From NCBI GenBank assembly GCA_963971285.1, contig OZ020244.1, forward strand, positions 28,644,001 through 28,708,000: DNA of 64,000 nucleotides, read 5' to 3'. The first letter of the stretch is position 1, and every line of letters starts with the position of its first letter. The notes under the pieces were generated by a model. The model had not been told where the DNA came from. It was given only the letters and a program-made list of their open reading frames with translations, and did not search any database. Source of the stretch: Astropecten irregularis. Its lineage: Eukaryota > Echinodermata > Asteroidea > Paxillosida > Astropectinidae. Shown piece by piece: positions 34,625 through 46,132 of this stretch. Both the position numbers and the translations under genes were made by a program.

Positions 34625-37600
34625 ACATGTTGCACTGTACCAAGTGTTGCTCTGAACATTTTTCACACGCACATGTATGCAATTACAACCTTCATGTAGA
34701 AGACATTAGAATCTTGATTTCTTCCCCATGTTCAGTCGACACATTACAGGAAACTACACTGTTCATGGTCTACTGGCCTTACATTGACGCACTGGAGGGG
34801 AAAATGTTCTGTGTCATTATCGAAGAAATGAGGAAGACCGTGGAAGTTTCAAACTTGTCTCTTTCACTTTATAGAAAACTAAAAATGACTATAGAGCGGT
34901 TTGTGGTTTTTAAAATGAAGGAAGTGTGACAGAGAGGGTAATATTTGGTGGGAATTGATGAGGATAATCAGAAATCCAGTCACATTGTAGTAAACAGTAA
35001 ACTGTCACTTCAAACAAGGCCACAATCTCTATACTAGGGCCTCAACTCAAACAGCCGACATGCGAAGGCATGTATGCTTGGTGTGGTAGGATCATAGAGA
35101 GTGCTAGTTCCACGCTCTCCGTGTGTAGACGCTTTGAAGCTGTCCTGGGCGCAGTCATTTTGAATTTGAGTGCGTGTCTGTGGAACAAGAACACACAGAC
35201 TGGAATGCCTTTCGAAGAGTGTACTATATGCAACATGCAAGTATGCGCGAACGGTACCGGTAGCGTGTCTTGATGACTCTTACAATCATTGCGTGCCTTA
35301 CATTATTGTAAGTGCAGAGTGTGTGCGCGCACCACTGACCTATAAAGGTGCATCAAATTTCGGGCGTATTTGGCTTCGATAACGCACCTGTATAGAACAC
35401 AATGCAGATGAACGTACAAAGAATGTACAAAATTGTGTGTTTTCCATAGGTTTGTGCACAAACACGGATGCGCCCAGCAGGCATAACTTTGTACATGGAG
35501 CTAGCGCTCTATGGGTAGGATACTACATGTATGACGACTACAGAAATTTTCAACTGGAGACATTTTTTAACTTGATCAAGAAACCATTCTTAGTGAAGAT
35601 GAATTTTGGCATGCAGAGTCTGGATCAGACATCCAAACTGGAAGAAAAAGAAGCAACATGAAGGCCTATAATCATCAAACACAATTAACACAGGTTTGAA
35701 TTGCAATTCTAAAATTGTAAATTGTACTTTTGTAGGCATGTGTGTAATGTTTCCCTCTATTCCTATCAATGGAGACAATTTTGTACCTTAACAAAGTTCT
35801 TACGAACATTATTGTTAATTTCTTACTTCAAATGTTATGAATACAAAAAATTATTACGATACCTGTCAAATATAAAACCACTGCTGGTAGTGGTGATCAC
35901 TCCTCAGTATCCAACTTCAATGATTCACCTGAAGAAGAAACGACAAAACAGGAGCAGAGAAAAAATTGATAAGAAGAAGGTATGATAGGCATGTATCATG
36001 ACAGCCACCTGATGGCCACACTGCAAATATATATCTGTCCATTAGTTGACTGAGCCAGTGATAATGACCAGTGATAAAAGCATTGCATCAACAAACCTCA
36101 CATAACTGTAACATTTAAGGATTATCTTTAATATCAAGATAATTCTTCTGACCGCAAACTCACTGTGTACAGAGAACCTCACCCGCATCTATCTCATTAC
36201 TGTATCATGTATCACATGAATGATATACTGTACGCCTACATGTACACTTTATGTACATTAAACCACACCAAAACAATTGTGTTTTTAGCAAGTGCCAATA
36301 TACATATGTACAGTATACATTCATAACATTCAAGAAATGAAATTCGAAGTTAAATTACTCACTCTAGCAAGATATAACAATCCTACTCAAAGTCAATATT
36401 TGTGCATGCATACACATTTGTACATGTATGTATACGTCTGTACGTACCGGTACCTTTTTCCCTTGAAATGTCGAGTGTAAAAATCCTGTCGTGGAGACTA
36501 AACAAATTAAATGATAATTCCTTCCGAGAGATACTGGCACCAGTACTGCATGTCCAGGGAGTTTTTTTAATACTCAAGTTTCATCTTCGCGTGGGATCCA
36601 AAAGCTGATGAAAGTTGTGTTTGTACTTTTCGCTGACTGATGGAGATCTTCCTTTTCTTGATCAAAACAGAATATCTATTTCCATTAAAGCCGTAGCCAA
36701 AAGCCTCAATATTGATAGATGTCACTTAAGAGAACTTGTTCAGAAATGGTAGCAATCCAGAGCCAGAGCCCAAGTTTGTTCAAGCATAAACAGCAGTACT
36801 TAGCATTTCAACAAATATGTTGTAAATAACACATTCACGTCCATATGAACATCACTTGTGCAGCAGTCCAGTATACAGTGCTACTATACTACGTACAGTA
36901 TGAATAATCCTGCTTATGTATGTAAATAAATACCTATAAAGTGAGTATCCTACACCATGTACATGTAGCAATGTACGTATGTATTCAAATGACTAGCGAT
37001 CAAAAAATGATGATGTAGTTTATATACATAGCTCAAGAGGTATACAGGAAGTGGTAAGGGGACCTCCCACAGAAACCGCAATGAGCATGCATTCATATAT
37101 GAGCTGACAGATCAGCATATTGTATGAACACGCTGTTAGGCATTCTGTATTGTAAATGCACCAAGCATCCTACCCTTCAAGCACAGATGCTATTTGTCTA
37201 GTATTTATAATACTTGACCTGTGGGATGACCAATGCATACAACTGACAGGATTTTTATTGGCATGGCATTGTGTCAACATACATTATGTTTGTGTACGTC
37301 ATTCTGATACAAACATACCCCACTCATTACACGTAGACCTATAAATAAAGCAAGGTTATTTCCAGTGAATAATCCCTATACCGTACAGTAACACAAATTT
37401 AGGCACATGTAGTGATGTGGACCTCATAATAATGTAGTAAAATAGCCCAATGTATTAAATCAATTTGGAAATAGCACACATGTATGTTTGATTGAATGCT
37501 TTTTAGTGCAAAAAATTTGCCTGGGTTATTTCTTACATGTACATGTACATGTACATGTAGGAAAATGTGTATGTACACATGTATGATGTATGTAGGGGCC

Positions 37601-37816
37601 CACCCTATAGGCCTGATCCATGGTGACTGGAATTGCAAATTTCTCTTCTAAAACAGACACTAATTTGCTCAATTTCACCGATTCTGACGTGATATGGGCA
37701 CCATTGGCAGGTCTCCCATGAAGCCTCCACTATCCAAAATCCTCAATAAATTGACCTTGTTCCGTTCATTTCGGTGGATTCACCATTTTAAGAAATGTTT
37801 TCACATTGATGTAGAC
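34625..37816. other. Non-coding stretch
   Basis: No gene or defined transposon recognised. A lysine-rich open segment at 35910-35981 on the plus strand lies between a CTCCTCAG acceptor-like and an AAG|GTATGA donor-like site but has no pyrimidine tract. Several ACATGTA arrays occur, the clearest at 37535-37559. Confidence 0.35.
37535..37559. repeat. (ACATGT)4 microsatellite
   Basis: Four perfect self-complementary hexamer units. Confidence 0.85.
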
Positions 37817-37990
37817 AATAGCGCTCCGCACTTGCCACTTGCGCTAAAAATAGCACCGGATTTCAGACAAACATTGCAACCATGCACACGTGCGTGGGTG
37901 TGCGCGTCCATGTACTGTACACTACGTGTGTGAGACAATGTTTGTCTGACATCCGGGGATTTTGTGACGTCATAAGTGCGGAGCGCTATT
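37817..37990 (+). mobile_element. AATAGCGC MITE, copy 1
   Basis: Perfect 17-bp inverted ends: AATAGCGCTCCGCACTT and its complement at 37974-37990. The interior has AGACAAACATTGCAACCATG near the left and a matching TGTTTGTCTGACATCCGG on the right that extends the foldback. TGACGTCA lies at 37965-37972 next to the right end. No coding. Confidence 0.75.
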
Positions 37991-40054
37991 CCGTTTAAAT
38001 TTATTTCATCTACTGCGACATTGTATAATTTGGTTTTTCAAATTGAGAGAATACGGTAGAGTAATACATCATCATGTAAAGTTTTAAGTGCCTAAGGCTT
38101 CATTATATGAAGAGCATAACTTCTACATACAGTAAAACAACATGAGTGTGCATGTATTAATCATGTAGGCCTATAAATGTACATGTACAACCATGGAGGC
38201 CTATTTCTACCTCCATGGTACAACACACGTACAAGTACTGTCACATACAGCATGACAGTAGGACCTGTATACATCTACAGTGTACATGAAAGTACCACTT
38301 GGGATGACTCAGCCATTCGCGTCATATTCTAAGAATCATCAATGGTTGTTTTTGAGAAGTACCGTATGTAGATGGTCTGGCGTAAAACGTTCTATAGGGG
38401 AAGTGTACATACAGAGCATATACTGTGCACTCAAGAATGAAATGAGGACTAATTCATACACAAGACCAATGCAATCTGACCACACAGATGAATGGCCCTG
38501 TGTGGTAGTATAAAGGGGACTGGGAAAGAAAGGCTGTTTGTTATTTGCGGTTTTGCTTTGCTCTGGCATCATAAAGCATCATCATCAATCAAACCTGAAC
38601 TATCCAATGGTTGGTTATTCCTGTGGACAAGGAACAAACATTGCTGAGGCATAAGTCACACAGTCACAGTACACACACAAACATGTACCGGTAGGCCCTA
38701 TGCATGAAATAGTTCTCCAAACCAAATTAGGTTGGTTTTGTGCCAACTACCAAACTGCTTTTTAGTGTAACATACACGTACATACATAAAGCCCTATTCC
38801 TTCAAGGAAATACTTTCATGTGGAGTGCATAGATGTACTGTAACACCTGTAAAGTATTATTTACACAATTGCAGTGTAAATCGTACAGTGAACATTTTTG
38901 CCACCCTCCTCGCCAAAAAATGAACAACTATTAATTATGACTCTGACTTTCAAAATCTACACAAATGAAAACAACACAAACATTACATACGTGAACATGA
39001 AGAACATACATGTAGGCCTACATGTGTAAATACCGGTACATAATTGTATGTAGGCCTACATGTTTAATAACATCAACGGTCAAAAAAACAACAACACAAA
39101 TCTAATCATATTAATGTACATTAAATGTACAACCTGTAGGCCCTACAATGTTACACTGTACATGTTGTAATATTAAACAGTAATACTGATAACTTTTTTA
39201 CCTTGGTATTAACAGTTAACAAATTTGTTTGACAAACATCACAACATCGTCAACATGTCCTTCAAAATCACAATGTTAATTTTAGCAGCATGTACAGTAG
39301 GACCTACACTGTACATGTGGATGCATTTTAGTAGGGCCTACACATACTGTACATGTATACATTGTAAATTGTAAAGGTGCAAGACCAATACATCATATTT
39401 CTAAATCCACAAGGCGCATGTACACACTGATACATGTATGAACATGTGTGCACATGTTATGTACTACTGGTAGACAAGCTGGCCTCAGATCTCTAAAAAA
39501 AAAAAATCAAAATTCGAGGTTATGAAGGGGACCACATGAGGCTAAGGCAGGTCATGGCCTCCCCTCCCCCACAAACCCTACTGAATTCCAAAGCATGAGT
39601 AACAGTTCACGGTCCATGTCTATGACATGCCCACAAACTGAATCTCATTCAAAACAAAGTATGTCAGAGATGTCCTTCCGACAGCCATTTCAAGTACTTT
39701 TGATGAAGTGCGTCATAAATCATAACTAATTTCAGTTTCAATTACACAAAGACCTTCACTTCATTTCTTCAAATGCTTTGCCATGCACAGTCAGTAAACA
39801 TGTATTTTTAAGAAAGGTCATTTAACACTGTAATTAACTCTTCCATAAAATTTGAAAAATTCCAACTTTCATGTAATTAAGTTCTGCACTCACTTATCAT
39901 TCAGGACACATTCAGGTCTCTACCTTGTTCTTGTTTTAGCAAGTTTGAGACAGAAAATGGACTCAACAGTTCGTAAACAGTGCAAACAGTCACCATGGGA
40001 AATCTTGGTTCATCAGATGCTGGGTTTTTCAAGCAAATCAAGATTTAGTGTCTT
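37991..40054. other. Non-coding stretch
   Basis: Many ACATGTA and TGTAGGCCTACA words; a small perfect hairpin, ACCATGGAGG with CCTCCATGGT, at 38190-38219. No gene recognised. Confidence 0.35.
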
Positions 40055-40279
40055 TTCCAAAGATCGTTCGGCCGAACGATTTTTGGAACAAACATAAAGT
40101 TAACTATTCTTCATGTTTTATAAACAAAATCGAGTCGGGTTTTCGCTATTTTCTCGTGACTCAGATGTCCAATTGAGCTCAAATTTTCACAGCTTTATTA
40201 TTTCATGTACAACATGTTTGATCAAACAAAGTATGAGTACAGTCCTGTGACCTTTACCAATCATGTATTGTACCTTTAA
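40055..40279 (+). mobile_element. TTAA family C element, right half
   Basis: Starts at the central hairpin, which includes the perfect 18-bp palindrome ATCGTTCGGCCGAACGAT (40063-40080) extended by TTCCAAA and TTTGGAA. It continues through GGGTTTTCGCTATTTTCTCG, CTCAAATTTTCACAG and ATCATGTATTGTACCTTTAA. The left half expected from symmetry was not found. The same right half appears at 62.1 kb. Confidence 0.6.
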
Positions 40280-41094
40280 TGGGCCGTACGTGTATTGTAT
40301 GTACATGTACTGTTGAATCTATTATTTCAAACCTTCAAAAAAATGTTTAAAAAACAGCTCTCTCATGTCAAATGGAAAATAAACAGTGCAGGCTGTGAGC
40401 AACGTATGACATAAACTTACTGACTGATTGGGACATGTTATTGTTTAGCGTGATAGACCCCGGGTCCAGGTATCCTGTGATCAGTCTCCCAAATATGGAT
40501 GGCAATTACTCCATAATTATCCCTCAACTCCCCAAGAGGAATGTTCTAATAGCCGGGACATTTTTTGGATTGGAGGATTATAAAATGCGTAATAAGATTT
40601 TTTTGTAGGACCTTGTTATCGTAGTCCTTGGCATGAACCTGGGTGACAAAATACAGCTTTGCCGCTGTCTGGTAATATTCACTCATCATACTGACAACTT
40701 CTGGCTGGCTGTCTCGTTAGATGGCATCAATCACTGCTTGCCACGATGATGATGATGATGATGGCTGAAAACCAAGAGGCAAGGAACAAGAAACAAAAAC
40801 CCCATGTGGAAGGGTTCAGATTGCCCCACCCTGTGCATTTTGACAAACTGAACACACAGCACCACTGTTGCCAGTGTCAAGTGTACATGTAATACACTGT
40901 ACTATGACACAGGCTTTTTATACAGCCAATCCAGTACGTACAAGTACACACTGTGTTCAATGAAGCTGGGTAGGGTTCTGGGAAGCCTTGCATATCATTT
41001 ATGTTGCAACATATGATATTTGATATGTACTGTCCACGCTGTATGAGTATACAGTAGGCAATGTATAGGCCTACATTGTGGCTATAGCTCCAGC
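40280..41094. other. Non-coding stretch
   Basis: Contains a (GAT)n run at 40745-40763. A minus-strand segment ending TCA|GTAAGT at 40420 is open for about 25 codons but lacks a proper acceptor. Confidence 0.35.
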
Positions 41095-41261
41095 AATAGC
41101 GCTCCGCACTTGGGCTTAAAATAGCACCGGACCTCAGACAAACATTGCAACCATGCACAACATGTGCGTGGGTGTGCGCGTGCACATGTACACTACGTGT
41201 GTGAGTCAATGTTTGTCAGACATCCGGGTATTTTGTGACGTCATTAGTGCAGAGCGCTATT
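41095..41261 (+). mobile_element. AATAGCGC MITE, copy 2
   Basis: AATAGCGCTCCGCACTTGGG at the left and GTGCAGAGCGCTATT at the right; TGACGTCA at 41236-41243. Interior is the same as copy 1, including GACATCCGGG. Confidence 0.75.
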
Positions 41262-42484
41262 GGCCCCATGTAGGCCCCTACTCCTTTTTTTAAATTTATT
41301 TTGGGACTCGATGGTTGTACTAGAGCCCGTCCCAGGGAATCCAATATCATTCAAGATTTTGTGCACAGAAACAAACTGTACGAAACTGTCCCCAAATGAC
41401 AACAAAGACATCACAGATCGGCTTGAAAATTGCCCATTCTCTTCTCAAAATGTCAGGGATGAAATGCAGAGCATTTATTTGCATGTTTACGATCATTCTG
41501 TGTGATGAAAATATTTGTTTTACGACCAAAACCATGAACGCTCACGGTAGGTGTATCAACCATTTGGGGGAAATGTTTTGTTTTTCCAAAACTATAGAGT
41601 CAGAGAGTACCGGTACATTTCTCTGGAACACAACCTAAAGCCATAGCAAGGACATAAATTGCACATGGTAGTATAGGCTACACTATAAGTATAAACTAAC
41701 CTTGAGGATTTGAATTTAGTTATTCAACTTGTGACAACAGCTGTAGAATACTAAATAGCATCAAATGTCATCACTCTTGCCATTTGCCAAAGGAAAATTG
41801 TTTTTTTGTTTTTTTACTATTTTACATATTGCAGAATTCTACTGAACAAATACAAAAAATAGAAAAATACTGGTACTACCATTCATAAAGTTGTATACAT
41901 ACTGGGCCCTACACTGTAAAGTGTATGCCTACGTGTGTAAAATGTAATTTGTATGTGACTGGATAATCCTATGAAATTATGAAGTACATGTACATGTAAG
42001 GCAAACTTCTGGCTTTTCCATTTCACTATTAAGATAATGTCAGAAAGAATGTGTTTGCTTCTTACAGTGTATCTTATATAATATCATTGTTAGGTCTGTA
42101 TCCCGTCAACACAAAGGCTGAAACAGAAAACAACAAAAGTTCCAACCGATTTTCATTGTTCAGCAGATTTTACATACAGCCTGTACCGGTATACGTGTAC
42201 ATACATGTACATGAACCAGTGTAGCCTGTACAGGTACAGTACATGCATGTAACAAGCACGTACATGTACATGTACATACTACATGTACATGTACATGTAT
42301 GCAACTTGCAAGTCAAACTTGCCTTTAAGTCTTAAAAACAACTTGTGACTCCCTTTGCTAAGTATAAACATTGTACAGTACATATGTTATTACGAAAAAA
42401 CACATGTAGGCCCTCTATAGGTCAGGCTCACATTGACACTGACAGGACAACAACTGCCAGTACCAGATTAAAACAAACAAACCC
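41262..42484. other. Non-coding stretch
   Basis: Dense in ACATGTA arrays toward its end (42190-42300). No gene recognised. Confidence 0.35.
42261..42300. repeat. (ACATGT)n microsatellite, interrupted
   Basis: Two runs of the hexamer separated by a short CATACT interruption. Confidence 0.8.
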
Positions 42485-42629
42485 AATTTAGCGTTCTGCA
42501 CTAATGACGTCACACCATGCATACACGTGCACACATACCACCACTCACCACACGTTTGCAAGGCCGGTTTGCAATGTTTGTCTGAGGTTCGGTGCTATTT
42601 TTAGCGCAAGTGCGCAGCGCAGTGCTATT
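42485..42629 (-). mobile_element. AATAGCGC MITE, copy 3 (inverted)
   Basis: Left end AATTTAGCGTTCTGCACTAA, right end AGCGCAGTGCTATT. TGACGTCA at 42505-42512 is near the left end, so the copy is inverted relative to copies 1, 2 and 4. Confidence 0.7.
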
Positions 42630-43318
42630 GTCACTGTCAGTTGTGTAGTCTGTGAAGCCCAAAAATGCCCACGATGTAAAAAAAAAAAAAAACCCAACAA
42701 TTTTCAAATTCACAAAGGGCAACGTTTCCAAACAATGACGCCCTCACAACAAGATGCCATACTTAGTAAGTGACGCAGCACTCCCATCTCCCACCACATG
42801 GGTTTCTTCAAGTACATGTACACTGTAGGCCTACATAAACATGTAGGCCTATTAGGCCTATACAATACAGTTATTCTGTAGTACAAAGGCATTTCACAAG
42901 TCAATATGTAAAGCCTCACATGTACATTGTACAGTACAACACAACTTCACATTCTTAATTTCGAATCAAAACCTGGATGGGTCTCCCACACCTGCTTTCT
43001 CAAGTCTTTCATTGAGCAATTTTATAAATCAATCGCAACTAAATTATTTCCGATACAAACAAGAATCCAGCAATCAGCCTCGACCAATTTCCTTCAGAGA
43101 AAAGCAAACAAATCAACCCTTGCTTTTTAAATGGATTTAACAAATTGGTTGGTAAAGGTCAATGATATAAAACACCTGTGAAAATGTCAAGAAAACAGAG
43201 CTTAAAGACAAATGTTTGTCACATCAAACTTTTTGAAAATCTTTTCATCTTTTTTTTTATTCAGGCAAATTTTCTTGAACATGTTTCTAGTTTCTACCAT
43301 TAGGCCTACTCTACTTTA
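42630..43318. other. Non-coding stretch
   Basis: A-run near 42680 and TGTAGGCCTACA words; nothing else. Confidence 0.4.
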
Positions 43319-43440
43319 AAGTACGGTATTCAGGAGGTCGCCAGTTAAAATCCCACTCTTGTCAATTTTGCTTTGTTCACTTTTCAACATTTGACTTTAA
43401 ATTCAGTCAGTTTCCCTTGTGGTTATTTGATGATTTTTGA
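43319..43440 (+). mobile_element. tRNA-derived SINE, 5'-truncated copy
   Basis: Begins within the tRNA-like head at GTACGGTATTCAGGAGGTCG and continues into the shared body TTTAAATTCAGTCAGT, CCCTTGTGGTTATTTGATGA, as in the copy at 57411-57561. The B-box region is mutated (CCAGTTAAAATCCC). Confidence 0.65.
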
Positions 43441-43656
43441 AAATTTTTATGAATTACCATTTTATATGTGAATCAGCAAACATGTTGCTATTAAATATAA
43501 AATGGCCAGAATATGATGTTGTAATCTATGAATTACACTCTGAACCATTTGTACTAAAGGTCTGATGTACATATACATAGTCTAGTAGGGAAATGATACA
43601 CATAGACCTGCCTCAAAACGACAACAGTATAAGTACAACATACATGTAGATTCTAA
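43441..43656. other. Short non-coding interval
   Basis: Nothing recognised. Confidence 0.4.
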
Positions 43657-43793
43657 AATAGCACTGCGCACTTGCACTAAAAATAGCACCGAACCTCAGA
43701 CAAACATTGCAACTGCCAATGCAAATGTGTGGTGAGCGGGGGTATGTGTGAGCGTGCATGCATGATGTGACGTCATTAGTGCGGAACGCTATT
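43657..43793 (+). mobile_element. AATAGCGC MITE, copy 4
   Basis: AATAGCACTGCGCACTTGCA at the left, AGTGCGGAACGCTATT at the right, TGACGTCA at 43768-43775. More diverged at the ends than copy 1. Confidence 0.7.
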
Positions 43794-44361
43794 ACAAACA
43801 GACTTCTTGTATAATTTGTACATATTGTATCACTGTGCCAGGTCCAAATGAATCTACCAGTAATACAGCACAATATTGTGTAATAATGTTGGATTAATTT
43901 ATAGTAATGAAAAATTGCCAGAGATGCATTAGCAAGGAGTTCAATCTGAACCAACAAGCAAATGCACTGTTTGTTATCATTATACACCCAATGGACTGTG
44001 TACCAGACAGGTGCAGCTGGGGTCACCCCTACCCCGCTTCAAACATTATCAGTATCCTCATAAGGTCAGCTCATGCTTCCCACAAACACCAGAGAAAGTT
44101 CCCCTCAAGGTACAAGATCAGCTGTGGTGGGCGGGACACAAATCCCCTAACAGCACTCACCCACACATTCTTGCCATAAGACTCATCGTGGTACCAAGGG
44201 GGAATGGCATTAGCACTCAGTGCACTTGCACTGATTTCTCACCACGAGATCACAAATCTTGGAATTAAGTCAAGAACACAAGAATGTACATTATTAATTT
44301 GAGGACAATTTTGCCTCAGGGCATTGACATTTCCCTTCTGCTTTCCCAACTTCCAAGCACT

Positions 44362-44759
44362 TTATAGGTAATATCATACTTTGGTTTTTGTCAAAGAAAT
44401 ACAGATTCATGGGCAAATCAAGACAGGTACAGTAACAGTCATCTATGAAAATTTCAGTCCCATACCGTTACCCACTTTTTGAGAAAACAGTGGAAAACAG
44501 CCAGTGCAGTATTTCTTAAGTAGGCCTACTGTATTTCTCTTTTATTTTTGATCTTTAAAAGATAAAAAAAAATGGTCACTGGTTTTACTCTTTTCTGGAT
44601 ATAGGCCAATATACAACATTTCAGGCAGAAATTTTTTAACTGTTCATGCGTATGTTTCTACCAGCACCATCTGTATACCCTGTAAGATAATATAAAGGTA
44701 AATCTGTGAAGATGTCTGTTTCGGTATGCTACAAAAGTATGATACTTCATAACTTTAAG
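44362..44759 (+). mobile_element. TTAA family A element, diverged
   Basis: Left end TTATAGGTAATATCATACTT, right end AAAGTATGATACTTCATAAC then TTTAAG. All family landmarks are recognisable. A TAGGCCTACTGTA block (about 44522-44534) and ATAGGCC near 44601 are private insertions, showing the TGTAGGCCTACA word arising inside a transposon copy. Confidence 0.7.
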
Positions 44760-44824
44760 TACATGTAAAGCCTCATTTGACTTCTTTTGTTTGTTATAAT
44801 ACAGCCAGAGAGTTGTTTTAGTTC

Positions 44825-44840
44825 GGGGGGGGGGGGGGGG
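44825..44840 (+). repeat. Run of 16 G
   Basis: Uninterrupted G16, then TGGAGGTTGGAGG. A possible G-quadruplex or assembly-prone site. Confidence 0.9.
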
Positions 44841-46072
44841 TGGAGGTTGGAGGACGGTTGTCTTTGCTTTTTGTTACATTTGAAGGACACTTTATCACAC
44901 ACGCAAAATGGTGTCGCTCTGCATTTCAGTTAATTAGGCCTACCACTTTCATGAACTAGTTGGCCTTACATGATGTACTGGTACATGCACACATGTATGA
45001 AAATGCATGGACTAAAGAAGCTATCAGATACCGGGTAATAAAAATATCCACCAACCAATAACAACTGTTTTGCCTATTCATGACTTGAACACCAAATACT
45101 AAGCACATGGGACATTTTAAATCCAAAGGCTGGTCTGCATTTATGCAATGGCCCCAGGCCGGCTATGGCAGCCCTGAGCTACATGTAAATACATGTATGT
45201 ATGGTCTGGTCAGATTTCATCCATTTTAATGGCCCTGTTTATCAGCCATGAGTTAAATCTGGACAGACTATTTTTAAATTGATGCAAATTAAAACCGGCC
45301 ATGTGTGGTAGATATGAACATAATACCTGTACTTACTTACCAGAGAATCTACTTCCGAACCACAGCCCATGTATAAACTGTACAATGTGTGTTACACGTA
45401 AACCAGTATAACTGTCAGAATCCTGGAAAAAATCATTCATCCTCATCCATTACACAGAAGTCACGCATACCTGGTACGATAACTTTTGGGCCATCACTTT
45501 TAATGGCAATGTTTTTATTAGACAACTTGCGTCTAGGCCAAGACATGTTAATTACCATGGAGTAAATCATGAATTATTCATGAAGCTATGCAAATGTACT
45601 CTTCTGCTGACTTGGAAAATTGAAGGCAAACAAAATCCATCGTGGGATGAAAAAAACAAATGCCATTCAAAAACATGAATGTTATGTGTACGGTTTAACA
45701 CAAATACTGGTAGGCAACGTCCCAACTGAAACGAGCAGTAATTTCTTGATGGCTTTCTAAAACAAAAGATGGTTGACATACTTTACATACATGTACGTAA
45801 ATTTATGTAAATTTATGCACATCCCAAAAGATATAATGCTGGAATTGTCCCCTCATCACAATATCAATTTGTCACAATTTGTCTCTGTTTAAACAAATCT
45901 AACAATTTAAACAAAACAAACAAATAATCATTTCTAAAGGACACTGAATAAATACTATACATGTACATGGACATATGCAGAGCATTTTAGAAAGTAAAGA
46001 GTCATTTGTAGTGCTGCCATCTTCAAACAACAGTGTAGGCCTACATGTACAACATTACATTGCCCGGCTTAC
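44841..46072. other. Non-coding stretch with a homeodomain/POU-type motif cluster
   Basis: No gene or transposon recognised. See the motif cluster at 45567-45595. Confidence 0.35.
45567..45595. promoter_or_regulatory. Palindromic ATTA site next to an octamer
   Basis: TCATGAATTATTCATGA is a perfect palindrome around T (45567-45583). Five bases on comes ATGCAAAT (45588-45595), the POU octamer. A GTTAATTACC word lies just upstream near 45550. Such spacing is typical of developmental enhancers, but no conservation data support it. Confidence 0.2.
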
Positions 46073-46132
46073 CTTCCGTAAATAAATGTCCCAGAAAACT
46101 ATCCGAATTCAGTGTGATTTCCAGTTCATCAC
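46073..46132 (-). CDS. Candidate 60-nt coding exon
   Basis: On the minus strand TTAAG|GT opens a 60-nt segment that ends GGAAG|GTAAGC, a good donor. One frame is open with phase 1 at both ends and reads Asp-Glu-Leu-Glu-Ile-Thr-Leu-Asn-Ser-Asp-Ser-Phe-Leu-Gly-His-Leu-Phe-Thr-Glu. The other frames have stops. The acceptor tract is weak and I do not recognise the protein. If the 4.7 kb signal-peptide exon belongs to the same transcript this exon cannot be coding, because it lies upstream. Confidence 0.2.

Noticed and set aside
35910-35981. Lysine- and arginine-rich 72-nt plus-strand exon between CTCCTCAG and GTATGA
   Set aside because: One frame is open, but the acceptor lacks a pyrimidine tract and the basic composition follows from an AAGAAGAAA-rich sequence.
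38190-38219. Perfect 10-bp hairpin ACCATGGAGG as a microRNA precursor
   Set aside because: The stem is far too short for a microRNA hairpin.
40420-40500. Minus-strand exon ending TCA|GTAAGT
   Set aside because: About 25 open codons, but a stop lies directly upstream in frame and no credible acceptor lies between it and the frame.
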